This document shows positions 6,912-16,971 of a stretch of 64,000 bases of DNA, piece after piece (the stretch's first letter is position 1; each line of letters starts with the position of its first letter). This stretch comes from Mycobacterium sherrisii. GTDB lineage: Bacteria; Actinomycetota; Actinomycetes; Mycobacteriales; Mycobacteriaceae. The notes beneath the pieces are model-generated. The model worked only from the letters and a program-made list of their open reading frames with translations. It was not told the origin of the DNA and ran no database searches. The stretch lies in the NCBI RefSeq assembly GCF_002102355.1, contig NZ_LQPT01000076.1, positions 61,931 to 125,930 on the forward strand, written 5' to 3'. Made by a program: the position numbers and the translations under genes.

Positions 6912-8393
6912 TCAGAGCGGGCGCAACACGATTGGCATGCCGTCTTTCGGCACCGGCATGCCGCCGTAATCCCACTCGCATTTGTAGCCTGGGCGCGGCG
7001 GCTCCAGCCGGTACCGGCGCAGCAGCCGGTGCAGAATCGTCTTGATCTCCAACTGCCCGAACGTCATTCCGATGCACTTGTGGGCGCCGCCGCCAAAAGG
7101 CGTGAACGCGTAGCGGTGCCGCTTGTGTTCGTTGCGCGGTTCGGTGAACCGCTCGGGGTCGAATTTCAGTGGGTCGGTCCACAGTTCGGGCAGTCGGTGA
7201 TTCATGCCGGGGTAGGCGATGACGTTGGTGCCCTTCGGGATGTAGTAGCCCAACAGCTCGGTGTCGCGCACCGTCTGGCGCATGGCCCACTGCACCGGCG
7301 TGACCAGCCGGATCGACTCGTTCATCACCAAGTCGAGCGTCTCCAGCTTGTCCAGCGCATCGATGTCCAGCGGTCCGTCGCCGAGCCGGTCGGATTCCTC
7401 GCGGCAGCGTTGCTGCCACTGCGGGTGCTGCGCCAGGTTGTAAGCCATCGTCGTGACCGTCGACGTCGAGGTGTCGTGGGCGGCCATCATCAAAAAGATC
7501 ATGTGGTTGACGATGTCGTCGTCAGAGAACTTGTTGCCGTCCTCGTCTGCGGTTTCGCACAACACCGACAGCAGGTCGGTTCCGGGATTGGCGCGTTGTT
7601 CCTTGACCCGCTCGCGGAAGTAGTCCTCCAGTAACTCGCGCGCCTTGAGGCCGCGCCACCAGGTGAAGGGCGGAACCGGCTTGCGGATGATCGCGTTACC
7701 CGCGCGAGTGGTGATCGCGAAGGCCTTGTTCACCTTGGTCACCAGTTCGTGGTCGGTGCCCGGCTCGTGGCCCATGAACACCATGGACGCGATGTCGAGG
7801 GTCAGCTCCTTCATCGCCGGGTAGAGCAGGAAGCGTGCGTCGTCGGGCACCCAGTCGTCGGCGATCGTCTGGGAGACCACCTGATCCATCTGCTCGACGT
7901 AGCTGACCAGCCGCGATCGGACGAAAGCCTCCTGCATGATCCGGCGGTGGAACATGTGCTCTTCGAAGTCGAGCAGCATCAGGCCGCGATTGAAGAACGG
8001 CCCGATCACCGGAACCCAGCCCTGCTGCGAGTAGTCCTTGTTGCGGTTGGAGTAGATGACCTGGGCGGCGTCTGGGCCCAGGGCCGCGATGCCCGGCAGC
8101 ACCGGGGAGTCGCCGAACACGACGGGGCCCTTCGTCTGGTACAGGTGCAGCAGGTAGTCGGGACCGCCGCGGAGCATCTCGATGATGTGCCCGAGTACCG
8201 GCAGGCCCGCGTCGCCGACCGCGGCTTGGAGCCCGCTGCCCGGCGGCGGCTCGGCCAGCTTGCGCTCGGGGAACTCCGTGTTCAGCAGCCTGCGCTCCAC
8301 GATGCCCATGCCGGGGAAGTTGTTGATCGACGGCGTAAACCGGCGCCGTGCCTGATCGAGCAGGTAGTGCGGGGTGCTGATGGTGGCGGGCAT
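6912..8393 (-). CDS. cyp136: Cytochrome P450, CYP136 family
   Basis: 493 residues. The heme-binding loop FTPFGGGAHKCIG, the I-helix MAAHDTSTST and the ExxR helix NESIRL are all present. The ATG at 8393 is preceded by AAAGGAGC with 4-base spacing, so the extra 16 codons upstream are not used. Position between a GntR/FadE22 block and a TetR-SDR pair matches Rv3059 (cyp136) of M. tuberculosis. The substrate is unknown; the family resembles CYP51-type sterol enzymes in parts. The divergent TetR gene with palindromes between them is the likely regulator. Confidence 0.93.
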   Translation of the reverse strand: MPATISTPHYLLDQARRRFTPSINNFPGMGIVERRLLNTEFPERKLAEPPPGSGLQAAVGDAGLPVLGHIIEMLRGGPDYLLHLYQTKGPVVFGDSPVLPGIAALGPDAAQVIYSNRNKDYSQQGWVPVIGPFFNRGLMLLDFEEHMFHRRIMQEAFVRSRLVSYVEQMDQVVSQTIADDWVPDDARFLLYPAMKELTLDIASMVFMGHEPGTDHELVTKVNKAFAITTRAGNAIIRKPVPPFTWWRGLKARELLEDYFRERVKEQRANPGTDLLSVLCETADEDGNKFSDDDIVNHMIFLMMAAHDTSTSTVTTMAYNLAQHPQWQQRCREESDRLGDGPLDIDALDKLETLDLVMNESIRLVTPVQWAMRQTVRDTELLGYYIPKGTNVIAYPGMNHRLPELWTDPLKFDPERFTEPRNEHKRHRYAFTPFGGGAHKCIGMTFGQLEIKTILHRLLRRYRLEPPRPGYKCEWDYGGMPVPKDGMPIVLRPL

Positions 8394-8420
8394 GGACGCT
8401 CCTTTGCGGACCCTGAACCG

Positions 8421-8474
8421 GTGATATCCGTCACTTGACACTAACCTTCGGTAAAAAGTTGACGGCTGTCAAGT
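8421..8474. promoter_or_regulatory. Candidate TetR operators between cyp136 and the TetR gene
   Basis: ACTTGACA (8433-8440) and TGTCAAGT (8467-8474) form a perfect inverted repeat. Inside it, TTGAC-GGCT-GTCAA (8459-8472) is a compact palindrome, and GTGA-6-TCAC (8421-8434) is another. This is the only intergenic space for the divergent pair. Confidence 0.5.
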
Positions 8475-8540
8475 TTGCTTTTCACGCGTCGTGGTGCAAG
8501 GTCAGGGAATGTTTCGGACGCCATGGCGCAAGGTCGCCGG

Positions 8541-9182
8541 ATGAGCGGTCAGGCGGAGCGCGGCGAGCCGGCCACGCGGCGCCGCGGCGACAAGCACCGG
8601 CAAGCGATCATGCAGGCGGTGCGGGAACTACTGCAGGAACGCCCGTTTTCCGAGCTGTCGGTCAGCACCATCAGTCTGCGGGCCGGGGTGGGCCGGTCCG
8701 GGTTCTACTTCTACTTCGACTCCAAATACGCGGTGCTCGCGCAGATCGTCGCCGAGGCCACCCAGGAGCTGGAGGAACTCACCCAGTTTTTCGCCCCCCG
8801 CCGGTCCGACGAGTCGCCCGAACAGTTCGCGAAGCGGATGGTCGGCAGCGCCGCCGCGGTTTACGCACACAACGACCCGGTGATGGCGGCCTGTAACGCC
8901 GCCCGCTACACCGATGTCGAGATCCAGGGCATGCTCGAGCAGCAGTTCGAGGTCGTGGTGAACGAGATCGTCGCGATCGTCGAGGCGGAGATGCAGGCCG
9001 GGACCGCGAGTCCGATCAGCGACGACATCCCCACCCTGGTGCGCACCCTCACCGGCACCACCGCGATGATGTTGACCGGCGACCCGGCCTTCATCGGCCG
9101 CGGCGACGACGACATCGACCGTCGCGTCCGGCTTCTCGAGCAGCTGTGGCTGAACTCGCTGTGGGGTGGCGGCCGAAGGTAG
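8541..9182 (+). CDS. TetR-family regulator (Rv3058c-like)
   Basis: 213 residues. The N-terminal helix-turn-helix reads ISLRAGVGRSGFYFYFDSKYAVL, a standard TetR recognition helix. The C-terminal ligand domain is typical in length. I prefer ATG 8541 (CAAGG seven bases upstream); ATG 8523 and an even earlier frame are possible. Divergent from cyp136 and followed 27 bp later by an SDR gene, so it probably represses one or both. Confidence 0.9.
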   Translation: MSGQAERGEPATRRRGDKHRQAIMQAVRELLQERPFSELSVSTISLRAGVGRSGFYFYFDSKYAVLAQIVAEATQELEELTQFFAPRRSDESPEQFAKRMVGSAAAVYAHNDPVMAACNAARYTDVEIQGMLEQQFEVVVNEIVAIVEAEMQAGTASPISDDIPTLVRTLTGTTAMMLTGDPAFIGRGDDDIDRRVRLLEQLWLNSLWGGGRR

Positions 9183-9209
9183 CGCGGTACCGCCGGTATC
9201 GTCACCGTC

Positions 9210-10115
9210 ATGGCGCAGCGGGGATCCACGCGTTACTTCGCGGGCAAGCGCAGTCTGGTCACCGGCGCGGCCAGCGGCATCGGCCGGGCCACGGCGCTGC
9301 GGCTGGCGGCCCAGGGCGCCGAGCTATTCCTCACCGATCGCGACGCCGACGGCTTGACACAAACGGTGGCCGACGCCCGGGCGCTGGGTGCCCGGGTGCC
9401 GGTACACCGGGCGCTGGACATCGCCGACTACGACTCGGTCGCCGCCTTTGCCGGCGATGTCCACGCCGCGCACCCGAGCATGGACGTGGTGATGAACATC
9501 GCCGGGGTGTCGGCGTGGGGAACCGTGGACCGGCTCAGCCACGAGCAGTGGACCAAGATGGTCTCGATCAACCTGATGGGCCCGATCCACGTCATCGAGT
9601 CGTTCGTCCCGCCGATGATCGCGGCCGGTCGCGGCGGGCACCTGGTCAACGTCTCGTCGGCGGCCGGGCTGATCGCGCTGCCCTGGCATGCCGCCTACAG
9701 CGCCAGTAAGTACGGGTTGCGCGGCGTGTCCGAGGTGCTTCGCTTCGACCTGGCCCGACACCGCATCGGCGTGTCGTTGGTGGTGCCCGGTGCGGTGAAG
9801 ACGCCGTTGGTCAACACCGTCGAGATCGCCGGCGTCAACCGGGAGGACCCCAAGGTCGCCCGGTGGGTCGACCGGTTCAGCGGCCACGCAGTCTCGCCGG
9901 AACGAGCGGCCGAAAAAATCCTCGCCGGCGTCGCGAAGAACCGATACCTCATCTACACCTCCCAGGACATCCGGGCGCTCTACGCGTTCAAGCGGCTGGC
10001 ATGGTGGCCCTACAGCGTGGCGATGCGCCGGGTCAACATCGTCTTCACCCGCGCTCTGCGGCCCGCGCCGGCCAGGCTAAGCCGGCATCACCAACTCGAG
10101 TCGAACCCCGAGTAA
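9210..10115 (+). CDS. Short-chain dehydrogenase/reductase (Rv3057c-like)
   Basis: 301 residues with classical SDR features: TGAASGIG (cofactor loop, ~residues 18-25), an N-I-A-G in place of the usual NNAG (~93-96), catalytic Ser in VNVSSAAG and YSASK. The ~50-residue C-terminal extension (IYTSQDIRALYAFKRLAWWPY) is typical of mycobacterial CYP-linked SDRs. Its 3' end overlaps the convergent DNA polymerase IV gene by 39 bp. Substrate unknown. Confidence 0.9.
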   Translation: MAQRGSTRYFAGKRSLVTGAASGIGRATALRLAAQGAELFLTDRDADGLTQTVADARALGARVPVHRALDIADYDSVAAFAGDVHAAHPSMDVVMNIAGVSAWGTVDRLSHEQWTKMVSINLMGPIHVIESFVPPMIAAGRGGHLVNVSSAAGLIALPWHAAYSASKYGLRGVSEVLRFDLARHRIGVSLVVPGAVKTPLVNTVEIAGVNREDPKVARWVDRFSGHAVSPERAAEKILAGVAKNRYLIYTSQDIRALYAFKRLAWWPYSVAMRRVNIVFTRALRPAPARLSRHHQLESNPE

Positions 10116-11129
10116 CCGGACCGGACGGTCGAGTTCGAACAGATCCAGGACGTTGCGCGCCGCGGCCAGGATGACGGCGGGATCGGTGCTGGGCCCGGGC
10201 AACTTGCGAATCTTGGTGCGGGTGAAGAACGTGGCGGTGCGCACGGTGACGGCCACCCGGGTGACGACGCGGCCCGCAGCCACGACTTCGTCCAGTGCTC
10301 GTCTCGCCAAATCTGTGACCGCACAATACATTTCAGATCGATCGATGAGATCGCGGGGGAACGTGACGACATGGCTGCGGGAGCGGGGGACCCACGGTTC
10401 GGCACTGACCTGCGCGTCACCCCCGCCCTTGGCGAGCAGCAGCAGCCACAGCCCGGTGCGCGGTCCGAAGGTGGACGTCAGCAATTCGGCGTCGCTGCGG
10501 GCAAGCTCTTGGACCGTGGTGATATCCAGCGTTGCAAGCCTTTTCGCAGTCTTTGGGCCCACCCCCCACAGCGCGTCGACCGGGCGCTCTGCCATCACGT
10601 CCATCCAGTTGGTGTCGGTGAGCACGAAGACACCGTCCGGCTTCGCGAACCCGGTGGCGACCTTGGCGCGCTGCTTGTTGTCGCTGATGCCGACCGAACA
10701 CGACAGCCCGGTTTCTGAAAAGATAACGGCGCGAATCTGTTCGGCGACTTCGACGGGATCTGCCGCCGTCACCGACACGTAGGCCTCATCCCAGCCCCAC
10801 ACCTCGACCGGGTGCCCTAAATCCCGCAACAGCCCCATCACCTGATTTGACGCCTCGTCGTAGGCGGCCGGATCGGACGGCAGGAAGGTGACGCCCGAAT
10901 CAGGAGGGCAGCGCCGGGCCGCGGTGCGCAGCGGCATGCCCGCGCGCACCCCGAACTCGCGGGCCTCGTAGGAGGCGCACGTCACGACCTTGCGCGGCTC
11001 GGTGGGATCGCCGCTGCCACCGACGATGACGGGCAACCCGGCCAACTCCGGATGGCGGCGCAACTCCACCGACGCGAGAAACTGATCGAGGTCGACATGC
11101 AGAACCCATCTCGATGCCGGTGCGTCCAT
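10077..11129 (-). CDS. dinP: DNA polymerase IV, Y-family (DinB2/DinP)
   Basis: 350 residues. Translesion polymerase; catalytic aspartate in HVDLDQFLASVE, the D-E pair in WGWDEAYV, the helix-hairpin-helix region ALWGVGPKTAKRL, and a little-finger domain ending RLLGVRLELV. No C-terminal beta-clamp QLxLF-type motif is obvious, in line with mycobacterial DinB2 (Rv3056). Mycobacterial DinB2 is known for low sugar discrimination. No LexA box was recognised upstream. Confidence 0.92.
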   Translation of the reverse strand: MDAPASRWVLHVDLDQFLASVELRRHPELAGLPVIVGGSGDPTEPRKVVTCASYEAREFGVRAGMPLRTAARRCPPDSGVTFLPSDPAAYDEASNQVMGLLRDLGHPVEVWGWDEAYVSVTAADPVEVAEQIRAVIFSETGLSCSVGISDNKQRAKVATGFAKPDGVFVLTDTNWMDVMAERPVDALWGVGPKTAKRLATLDITTVQELARSDAELLTSTFGPRTGLWLLLLAKGGGDAQVSAEPWVPRSRSHVVTFPRDLIDRSEMYCAVTDLARRALDEVVAAGRVVTRVAVTVRTATFFTRTKIRKLPGPSTDPAVILAAARNVLDLFELDRPVRLLGVRLELVMPA

Positions 11130-11138
11130 GCGATCAGG

Positions 11139-11753
11139 TCACCGCCCACATAGCTTGCGTGCCAAGCTTTCCCAGGCGTCGCCGAGGCTGTCGAGGGTGT
11201 GCCCGCCGTAATTCAATTGGTGCTCAACGTAATCCACGTCAAGCAGGGCCAGCAGCGCATCGGCCTGCACCTCCAGATCGCCGCTGCTGTGCGCGGCCTG
11301 CAACAGCAACCGCACGTGGGTGCGCTGCACCGCGGCCGCCCCGACGTGGCGGTTGAGCGGATCGCCCTTGCTTGCCGACAGCAGAGCGTGGTGGGTGTGC
11401 ACGAAGCACAGGCGAGCCCGGCCGAAGGCGACCAGCCGGTCCATCGGCGGCGCGTCGGGCCCCAGCGGCGGGGGACCGAACAGGAAGGCCTGCTGGCTGG
11501 CCCGTTCGTCCTCGTCGAGCAAGACCATCATCAGCCCGGCGCGGCTGCCGAACCGGCGAAACAGCGTGCCCTTGCCGACGCCGGCGGCGGCCGCGACGTC
11601 GTCCATCGTGACGGAATCCGCCCCGTATTGGGCAACCAGCCGCCGGGCGGCTCGCAGCAGCAACTCCCGGTTGCGTGCCGCGTCGCCCCGTTCTTGGGGC
11701 AGCACGCGCGCCGGCAGGGACAACTCGCCTACCGGTTGGACATCGCTCATCAC
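11139..11753 (-). CDS. TetR-family regulator (Rv3055-like)
   Basis: 204 residues. The DNA-binding region is DDVAAAAGVGKGTLFRRFGSRAGLM. It is divergent from the FMN reductase and shares with it a 22-bp palindrome that overlaps both -10 boxes, so autoregulation and repression of the reductase are likely. It ends 10 bp from the start of the DNA polymerase IV gene, so the two may be cotranscribed. Confidence 0.9.
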   Translation of the reverse strand: MMSDVQPVGELSLPARVLPQERGDAARNRELLLRAARRLVAQYGADSVTMDDVAAAAGVGKGTLFRRFGSRAGLMMVLLDEDERASQQAFLFGPPPLGPDAPPMDRLVAFGRARLCFVHTHHALLSASKGDPLNRHVGAAAVQRTHVRLLLQAAHSSGDLEVQADALLALLDVDYVEHQLNYGGHTLDSLGDAWESLARKLCGR

Positions 11754-11775
11754 TGCACTGTAATGCCGATCGAAT

Positions 11776-11797
11776 AAAACGGACTATAGTCCGGTTT
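11776..11797. promoter_or_regulatory. TetR operator overlapping divergent -10 boxes
   Basis: A perfect 14-bp core CGGACTATAGTCCG (11780-11793) is flanked by AAA and TTT with one mismatch pair, giving a 22-bp palindrome. The centre provides TATAGT on both strands, a -10 element for each gene, so binding would block both promoters at once. Confidence 0.7.
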
Positions 11798-11841
11798 AAC
11801 CGTAGAGGATCGTGACGAACAACCGAAGGGAAGATGGAACA

Positions 11842-12399
11842 GTGGCACAGATCAAGGTCTTGGCGTTGGTGGGGAGTCTGCGGGCGGCGTCGATCAACCG
11901 CAAGATCGCCGAGTTGGCGGTTGATGTCGCTCCCGACGACGTCGCCGTGACCGTGTTCGAGGGTCTGGGCGAGCTCCCGTTCTACAACGAAGAGATCGAC
12001 GAGGCGATGAACGCCCAGGCCACGACGCCGCCGCCGGTGGTGGCGCTCCGTGAAGCGGCGGCCGGGACGGATGCGGCCCTGGTAGTCACCCCCGAATACA
12101 ACGGGAGCATCCCGGCAGTCGTCAAGAACGCGATCGACTGGCTGTCCCGCCCGTTTGGCAACGGCGCGCTGAAGGACAAGCCGCTGGCCGTGATCGGCGG
12201 GGCCTTCGGCCGGTACGGCGGGGTCTGGGCGCACGACGAGACCCGCAAGTCCTTCGGCATCGCCGGGGCGCGGGTCGTGGAGTCGATCAAACTGTCGGTT
12301 CCGTTTGGCAGTTTGGAGGGCAAGGCGCCGGCCGAGCACGCCGAACTGGTCGCCAACGTGCGCGACGCGCTTGGCAAGCTCACCGCGGAAGTCGGCTGA
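11842..12399 (+). CDS. NADPH-dependent FMN reductase / flavodoxin-like quinone reductase (Rv3054c-like)
   Basis: 185 residues. Flavodoxin-like fold with the FMN-phosphate loop GSLRAASINRKI and the PEYNGSIPAVVKNAIDWLSRP signature of SsuE/azoreductase-type NAD(P)H:FMN oxidoreductases. GTG 11842 is chosen because AGGGAAGA lies 8 bases upstream and the length then matches the M. tuberculosis homologue as I remember it; a GTG at 11812 is possible. The divergent TetR suggests induction by an electrophile or quinone, which is inference. Confidence 0.87.
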   Translation: MAQIKVLALVGSLRAASINRKIAELAVDVAPDDVAVTVFEGLGELPFYNEEIDEAMNAQATTPPPVVALREAAAGTDAALVVTPEYNGSIPAVVKNAIDWLSRPFGNGALKDKPLAVIGGAFGRYGGVWAHDETRKSFGIAGARVVESIKLSVPFGSLEGKAPAEHAELVANVRDALGKLTAEVG

Positions 12400-12461
12400 T
12401 TTGGCCGTATCCAACAAGCCGGTCACCGGATGACCAGCAGCGTTCTCGCAAGTGAATAGCT

Positions 12462-12489
12462 AAAGCCGCCAGCTTGTGCTGGCGGCTTT
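12462..12489 (+). terminator. Intrinsic terminator after the FMN reductase gene
   Basis: A perfect 12-bp stem AAAGCCGCCAGC/GCTGGCGGCTTT with a TTGT loop, extendable by TAGC/GCTA on the flanks. It isolates the following nrd operon. Confidence 0.85.
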
Positions 12490-12657
12490 GCTAGCGCCGG
12501 TGTGGGTGGTGTCCGGCCCGGGCCGCGCCGGGGTTGTCGGTGGCCACTGCTATACCCGTACCTATGAACGTCCCGAACCATGTTTGTGATCTGCGACACG
12601 CCGGGGCGACGACACGCGACAGGGCTTACGACCTGGGAATTTCAAAATTGTTATTCA

Positions 12658-12702
12658 GAACATCTTGTATCTCGAGATCTTGTCAGCCACTAGGTGTAGT
12701 GT
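12658..12702 (+). promoter_or_regulatory. NrdR-type boxes and promoter of nrdHIE
   Basis: CACTAGGTGTAGTGT (12688-12702) differs at only two positions from CACCAGGGGTAGTGT upstream of nrdF2 (48433-48447). Both contain TAGTGT, a plausible -10, and both are preceded by TTGTC at the same distance. A weaker partner site, ACATCTTGT (12660-12668), resembles the CTTGT core of the first nrdF2 box. Two boxes about three helical turns apart are typical for the ribonucleotide-reductase repressor NrdR. Confidence 0.6.
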
Positions 12703-12933
12703 TTCGAGGGCCGACAGATCCCAGGTTCAGCAAGCCAGCGACGCCAGTCAGGGCCCAGAGAACCTCCCGGAATCGACTCGAAGGTGCGAAGCCGAGCGCT
12801 TCGGTCCGCAGGGCCGCAAGACGGGAATCCTGGGCCTTGGCGGATCGCTGAAGATAGCGGAAATGCGGTGCCCCAAGCAGTTGCCAGTCCATAGCAAACG
12901 TCTCGACCTTCTTTCCGCAGAGGAGCGGCTTCC
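12703..12933 (+). other. Long structured 5' leader of nrdH, type unknown
   Basis: About 230 bases separate the predicted promoter from nrdH with no convincing coding frame. The stretch 12782-12840 is rich in potential stems (CCGAGCGCTTCGG, GGTCCGC, GGGCC pairs). AGGTGCGAAGCCG followed by CCGCAGGGCCGCAAGACGGG superficially recalls parts of cobalamin riboswitches, but the canonical upstream core is missing, so I do not call one. Confidence 0.3.
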
Positions 12934-13173
12934 ATGACCATCACCGTGTACACCAAGCCGGCATGTGTGCAGTGCAGCGCCACCTACAAGGCGCTCGACA
13001 AGCAGGGCCTCGCCTACGAGACGGTCGACATCAGCCTGGACACCGAGGCGCGCGACTACGTGATGGCGCTGGGTTACCTGCAGGCCCCCGTCGTCGTGGC
13101 GGGCAACGAACACTGGTCGGGTTTCCGGCCCGATCGCATCAAGGCGCTCGCTGGAGCCGCGCTGAGCGCCTAG
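12934..13173 (+). CDS. nrdH: NrdH-redoxin, glutaredoxin-like electron donor of class Ib ribonucleotide reductase
   Basis: 79 residues with the C-V-Q-C redox pair near the N-terminus and the terminal SGFRPDRIKAL typical of NrdH. It reduces NrdE using thioredoxin reductase. ATG 12934 has GAGGAGCGG upstream. First gene of nrdH-nrdI-nrdE. Confidence 0.97.
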   Translation: MTITVYTKPACVQCSATYKALDKQGLAYETVDISLDTEARDYVMALGYLQAPVVVAGNEHWSGFRPDRIKALAGAALSA

Positions 13174-13206
13174 CAGTAGATGAGCAAGTAAGGGGGTTGC
13201 GGTGCG

Positions 13207-13773
<567 letters not shown>

Positions 13774-15930
13774 CCGCCGGCACGCACGTGTTGCCCGAAG
13801 AAACGGACTATCACGCGCTGAACGCGATGCTGAATCTGTACGACAAGGACGGCAAGATTCAGTTCGACAAAGATGTGCTGGCGGCGCGGCAGTACTTCCT
13901 CGAGCACGTCAACCAGAACACCGTCTTCTTCCACAACCAGGACGAAAAGCTCGACTACCTGATCCGCGAGAACTACTACGAGCGTGAAGTTCTCGACCAG
14001 TACTCGCGTAACTTCGTCAAGACGCTGCTGGACCGCGCGTACGCCAAGAAGTTCCGGTTCCCGACGTTTTTAGGTGCGTTCAAGTACTACACCTCCTACA
14101 CGCTGAAGACCTTCGACGGGAAGCGCTACCTGGAGCGCTTCGAGGACCGCGTCGTCATGGTCGCGCTCACCCTGGCGGCCGGCGACACCACTCTCGCCGA
14201 AAAGCTCGTCGACGAGATCATCGACGGGCGGTTCCAGCCGGCCACCCCGACGTTTTTGAACTCGGGCAAAAAACAGCGCGGCGAACCGGTGAGCTGCTTT
14301 TTGCTACGCATCGAGGACAACATGGAGTCGATCGGGCGGTCGATCAACTCCGCCCTGCAGCTGTCCAAGCGCGGCGGGGGAGTTGCGTTGCTGCTGAGCA
14401 ACATTCGCGAGCAGGGTGCACCGATCAAAAACATCGAGAACCAGTCATCGGGTGTCATTCCGATTATGAAGCTGCTCGAGGACTCCTTCTCCTACGCCAA
14501 CCAGCTGGGCGCGCGCCAGGGCGCCGGCGCGGTGTACCTGCACGCGCACCACCCCGACATCTACCGCTTCCTGGACACCAAGCGGGAGAACGCCGACGAG
14601 AAGATCCGCATCAAGACGCTGAGCCTGGGCGTGGTGATTCCCGACATCACCTTCGAGCTGGCGAAGAAGAACGAGGACATGTACCTGTTCTCGCCATACG
14701 ACGTCGAGCGGGTGTACGGCGTTGCCTTCGCCGACATCTCGGTGACCGAGAAGTACTACGAGATGGTCGACGACGCGCGCATCCGCAAGACCAAGATCAA
14801 GGCGCGGGAGTTCTTCCAAACGCTGGCCGAGCTGCAGTTCGAGTCCGGCTACCCGTACATCATGTTTGAGGACACGGTGAACCGGGCCAACCCGATCGAG
14901 GGCAAGATCACCCACTCGAACCTGTGCTCGGAGATCCTGCAGGTGTCGACGCCGTCGGCGTTCAACGACGATCTGTCGTATGCCAAAGTGGGCAAGGACA
15001 TTTCGTGCAACCTCGGCTCGCTGAACATCGCCAAAGCGATGGACTCACCGGATTTCGCGCAGACCATCGAGGTGGCGATCCGCGCGTTGACCGCCGTCAG
15101 TGATCAGACGTCGATCAAGTCGGTGCCGTCGATCGAGCAGGGCAACAACGAATCTCACGCGATCGGGCTCGGGCAGATGAACCTGCACGGCTACCTGGCC
15201 CGCGAGCGCATCTTCTACGGCTCCGAAGAAGGCATCGACTTCACCAACATCTACTTCTACTGCGTGCTGTATCACGCGTTGCGGGCGTCGAACCGCATCG
15301 CGATCGAACGGGGTAGGGCCTTCGGTGGTTTCGAGCGGTCCAAGTACGCCTCGGGGGAGTTCTTCGACAAGTACACCGAGCAGGTGTGGGAACCGTCGAC
15401 CGACAAGGTGCGTCAGCTTTTCGCCGAGGCGGGAATCCGCATTCCCACCCAGGACGACTGGAAGCGGTTGAAGGAGTCGGTGCAGGCGCACGGCATCTAC
15501 AACCAGAACCTGCAGGCCGTCCCGCCGACGGGGTCGATCTCCTACATCAACCACTCGACGAGCTCGATCCACCCGGTGGCGTCCAAGATCGAGATCCGCA
15601 AGGAAGGCAAGATCGGGCGGGTCTATTACCCGGCGCCGTATATGACCAACGACAACCTGGAGTACTACCAGGACGCCTACGAGATCGGCTACGAGAAGAT
15701 CATCGACACCTACGCCGCGGCCACCCAGCACGTGGACCAGGGGTTGAGCCTGACGTTGTTCTTCAAGGACACCGCCACCACTCGCGACGTCAACAAGGCG
15801 CAGATCTACGCCTGGCGCAAGGGAATCAAGACGCTGTACTACATCCGCTTGCGGCAGATGGCACTGGAAGGAACCGAGGTCGAGGGCTGCGTGTCCTGCA
15901 TGCTATAGCGCATACGGGCTTCGCATACGG

Positions 15931-16004
15931 AGTCCGATCGCGGACTAGCACCTCCCCGCGCGTACCTGCCGGCGCGAATTCTGCCGCTCGCCGAGCGAGG
16001 TGCT
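15931..16004 (+). terminator. Hairpin-rich region after nrdE
   Basis: AGTCCG-ATCG-CGGACT (15931-15946) is a compact hairpin. AGCACCTC (15948-15955) and GAGGTGCT (15997-16004) form a longer perfect inverted repeat enclosing smaller stems. No T-tract follows, so this is a probable but not certain terminator. Confidence 0.4.
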
Positions 16005-16083
16005 GCGCGCGACGTGATGACGCGCTACCGCCCATTCGCGCAGTCTGCCCAGGTCAGCGACTCCGCGGGGTATGGTTCTTGAT

Positions 16084-16833
16084 GTGGTGAGAATGCCCCG
16101 GGCGCCGCGGCCCCATCCCAGCGTCAAGCCGGGCGCGAAAGTCGACGCGCGCAGCGAGCGCTGGCGGGAACACCGCAAGAAGGTGCGCGGTGAAATCGTC
16201 GAGGCGGCGTTTCGCGCCATCGACCGATTGGGGCCCGAGCTCAGCGTGCGGGAAATCGCGGAAGAGGCCGGTACCGCCAAGCCCAAGATCTACCGCCACT
16301 TCCATGACAAGTCCGACCTGTTTCAGGCGATCGGTGAGCGGCTGCGGGACATGTTGTGGGCGGCGATCTTCCCGTCGATCGACCTAGCCGCCGACTCCGC
16401 GCGGGAAATCGTCCGGCGCAGTGTCGAGGAGTACGTCAACCTGGTCGACCTGCATCCCAACGTGCTGCGGGTGTTCATTTCGGCGCGGTCCGGCGCGACC
16501 GCCGAGTCGACGGTTCGCACCCTCAACGAGGGTCGTCAGATCACCCTGACCATGGCCGACATGTTCGACAACGAGCTCAAGGACTTCAAGCTCGACCATG
16601 CCGCCTTCGAGCTGGCCGCGCACGCCGCGTTCGGGTCGGCCGCCTCGTCGACCGAGTGGTGGCTGGGGCCCGAACCCGGTAGCCCCCGGCGCATGCCCCG
16701 CGACCAATTCATCGCCCACCTGACCACCATCATGATGGGGGTCATCGTCGGCACCGCCGAGGCGCTGGGCATCTCGGTCGACCCCGACCAGCCAGTCCAC
16801 AGCGCCGTGCGTAGGAGCCCCGCCGCCAGCTGA
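16084..16833 (+). CDS. TetR-family regulator (Rv3050c-like)
   Basis: About 249 residues, with HTH region VREIAEEAGTAKPKIYRHFHDKSDLF. A TATGGT -10 box ends 7 bases before GTG 16084, suggesting a leaderless start there; ATG 16093 would give 246 residues. It precedes the flavin monooxygenase, as Rv3050c precedes Rv3049c, and is its probable regulator. Confidence 0.88.
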   Translation: MVRMPRAPRPHPSVKPGAKVDARSERWREHRKKVRGEIVEAAFRAIDRLGPELSVREIAEEAGTAKPKIYRHFHDKSDLFQAIGERLRDMLWAAIFPSIDLAADSAREIVRRSVEEYVNLVDLHPNVLRVFISARSGATAESTVRTLNEGRQITLTMADMFDNELKDFKLDHAAFELAAHAAFGSAASSTEWWLGPEPGSPRRMPRDQFIAHLTTIMMGVIVGTAEALGISVDPDQPVHSAVRRSPAAS

Positions 16834-16971
16834 GGACCAAAGGCCCATTGACATCATCCGGGCTTTCGTCGAGACTCTGTCCTACCCGCTACCGGGGGTA
16901 CTGGGTATTTGCCGCAGCCCGCCGGGGTACCCACCGAAGCGAGCCGACAGCCATAGGAAGACCGATCCGCA

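Noticed and set aside
12782-12840. Cobalamin riboswitch before nrdH
   Set aside because: Only isolated similarity (GGTGCGAAGCC and a CCGC-rich stretch); the conserved upstream core and the B12-box order are not found. Kept only as an uncharacterised leader.
12665-12937. A 90-codon plus-strand frame upstream of nrdH
   Set aside because: It begins at a TTG within the NrdR-site region, has no ribosome site and no recognisable family, and overlaps the nrdH start.
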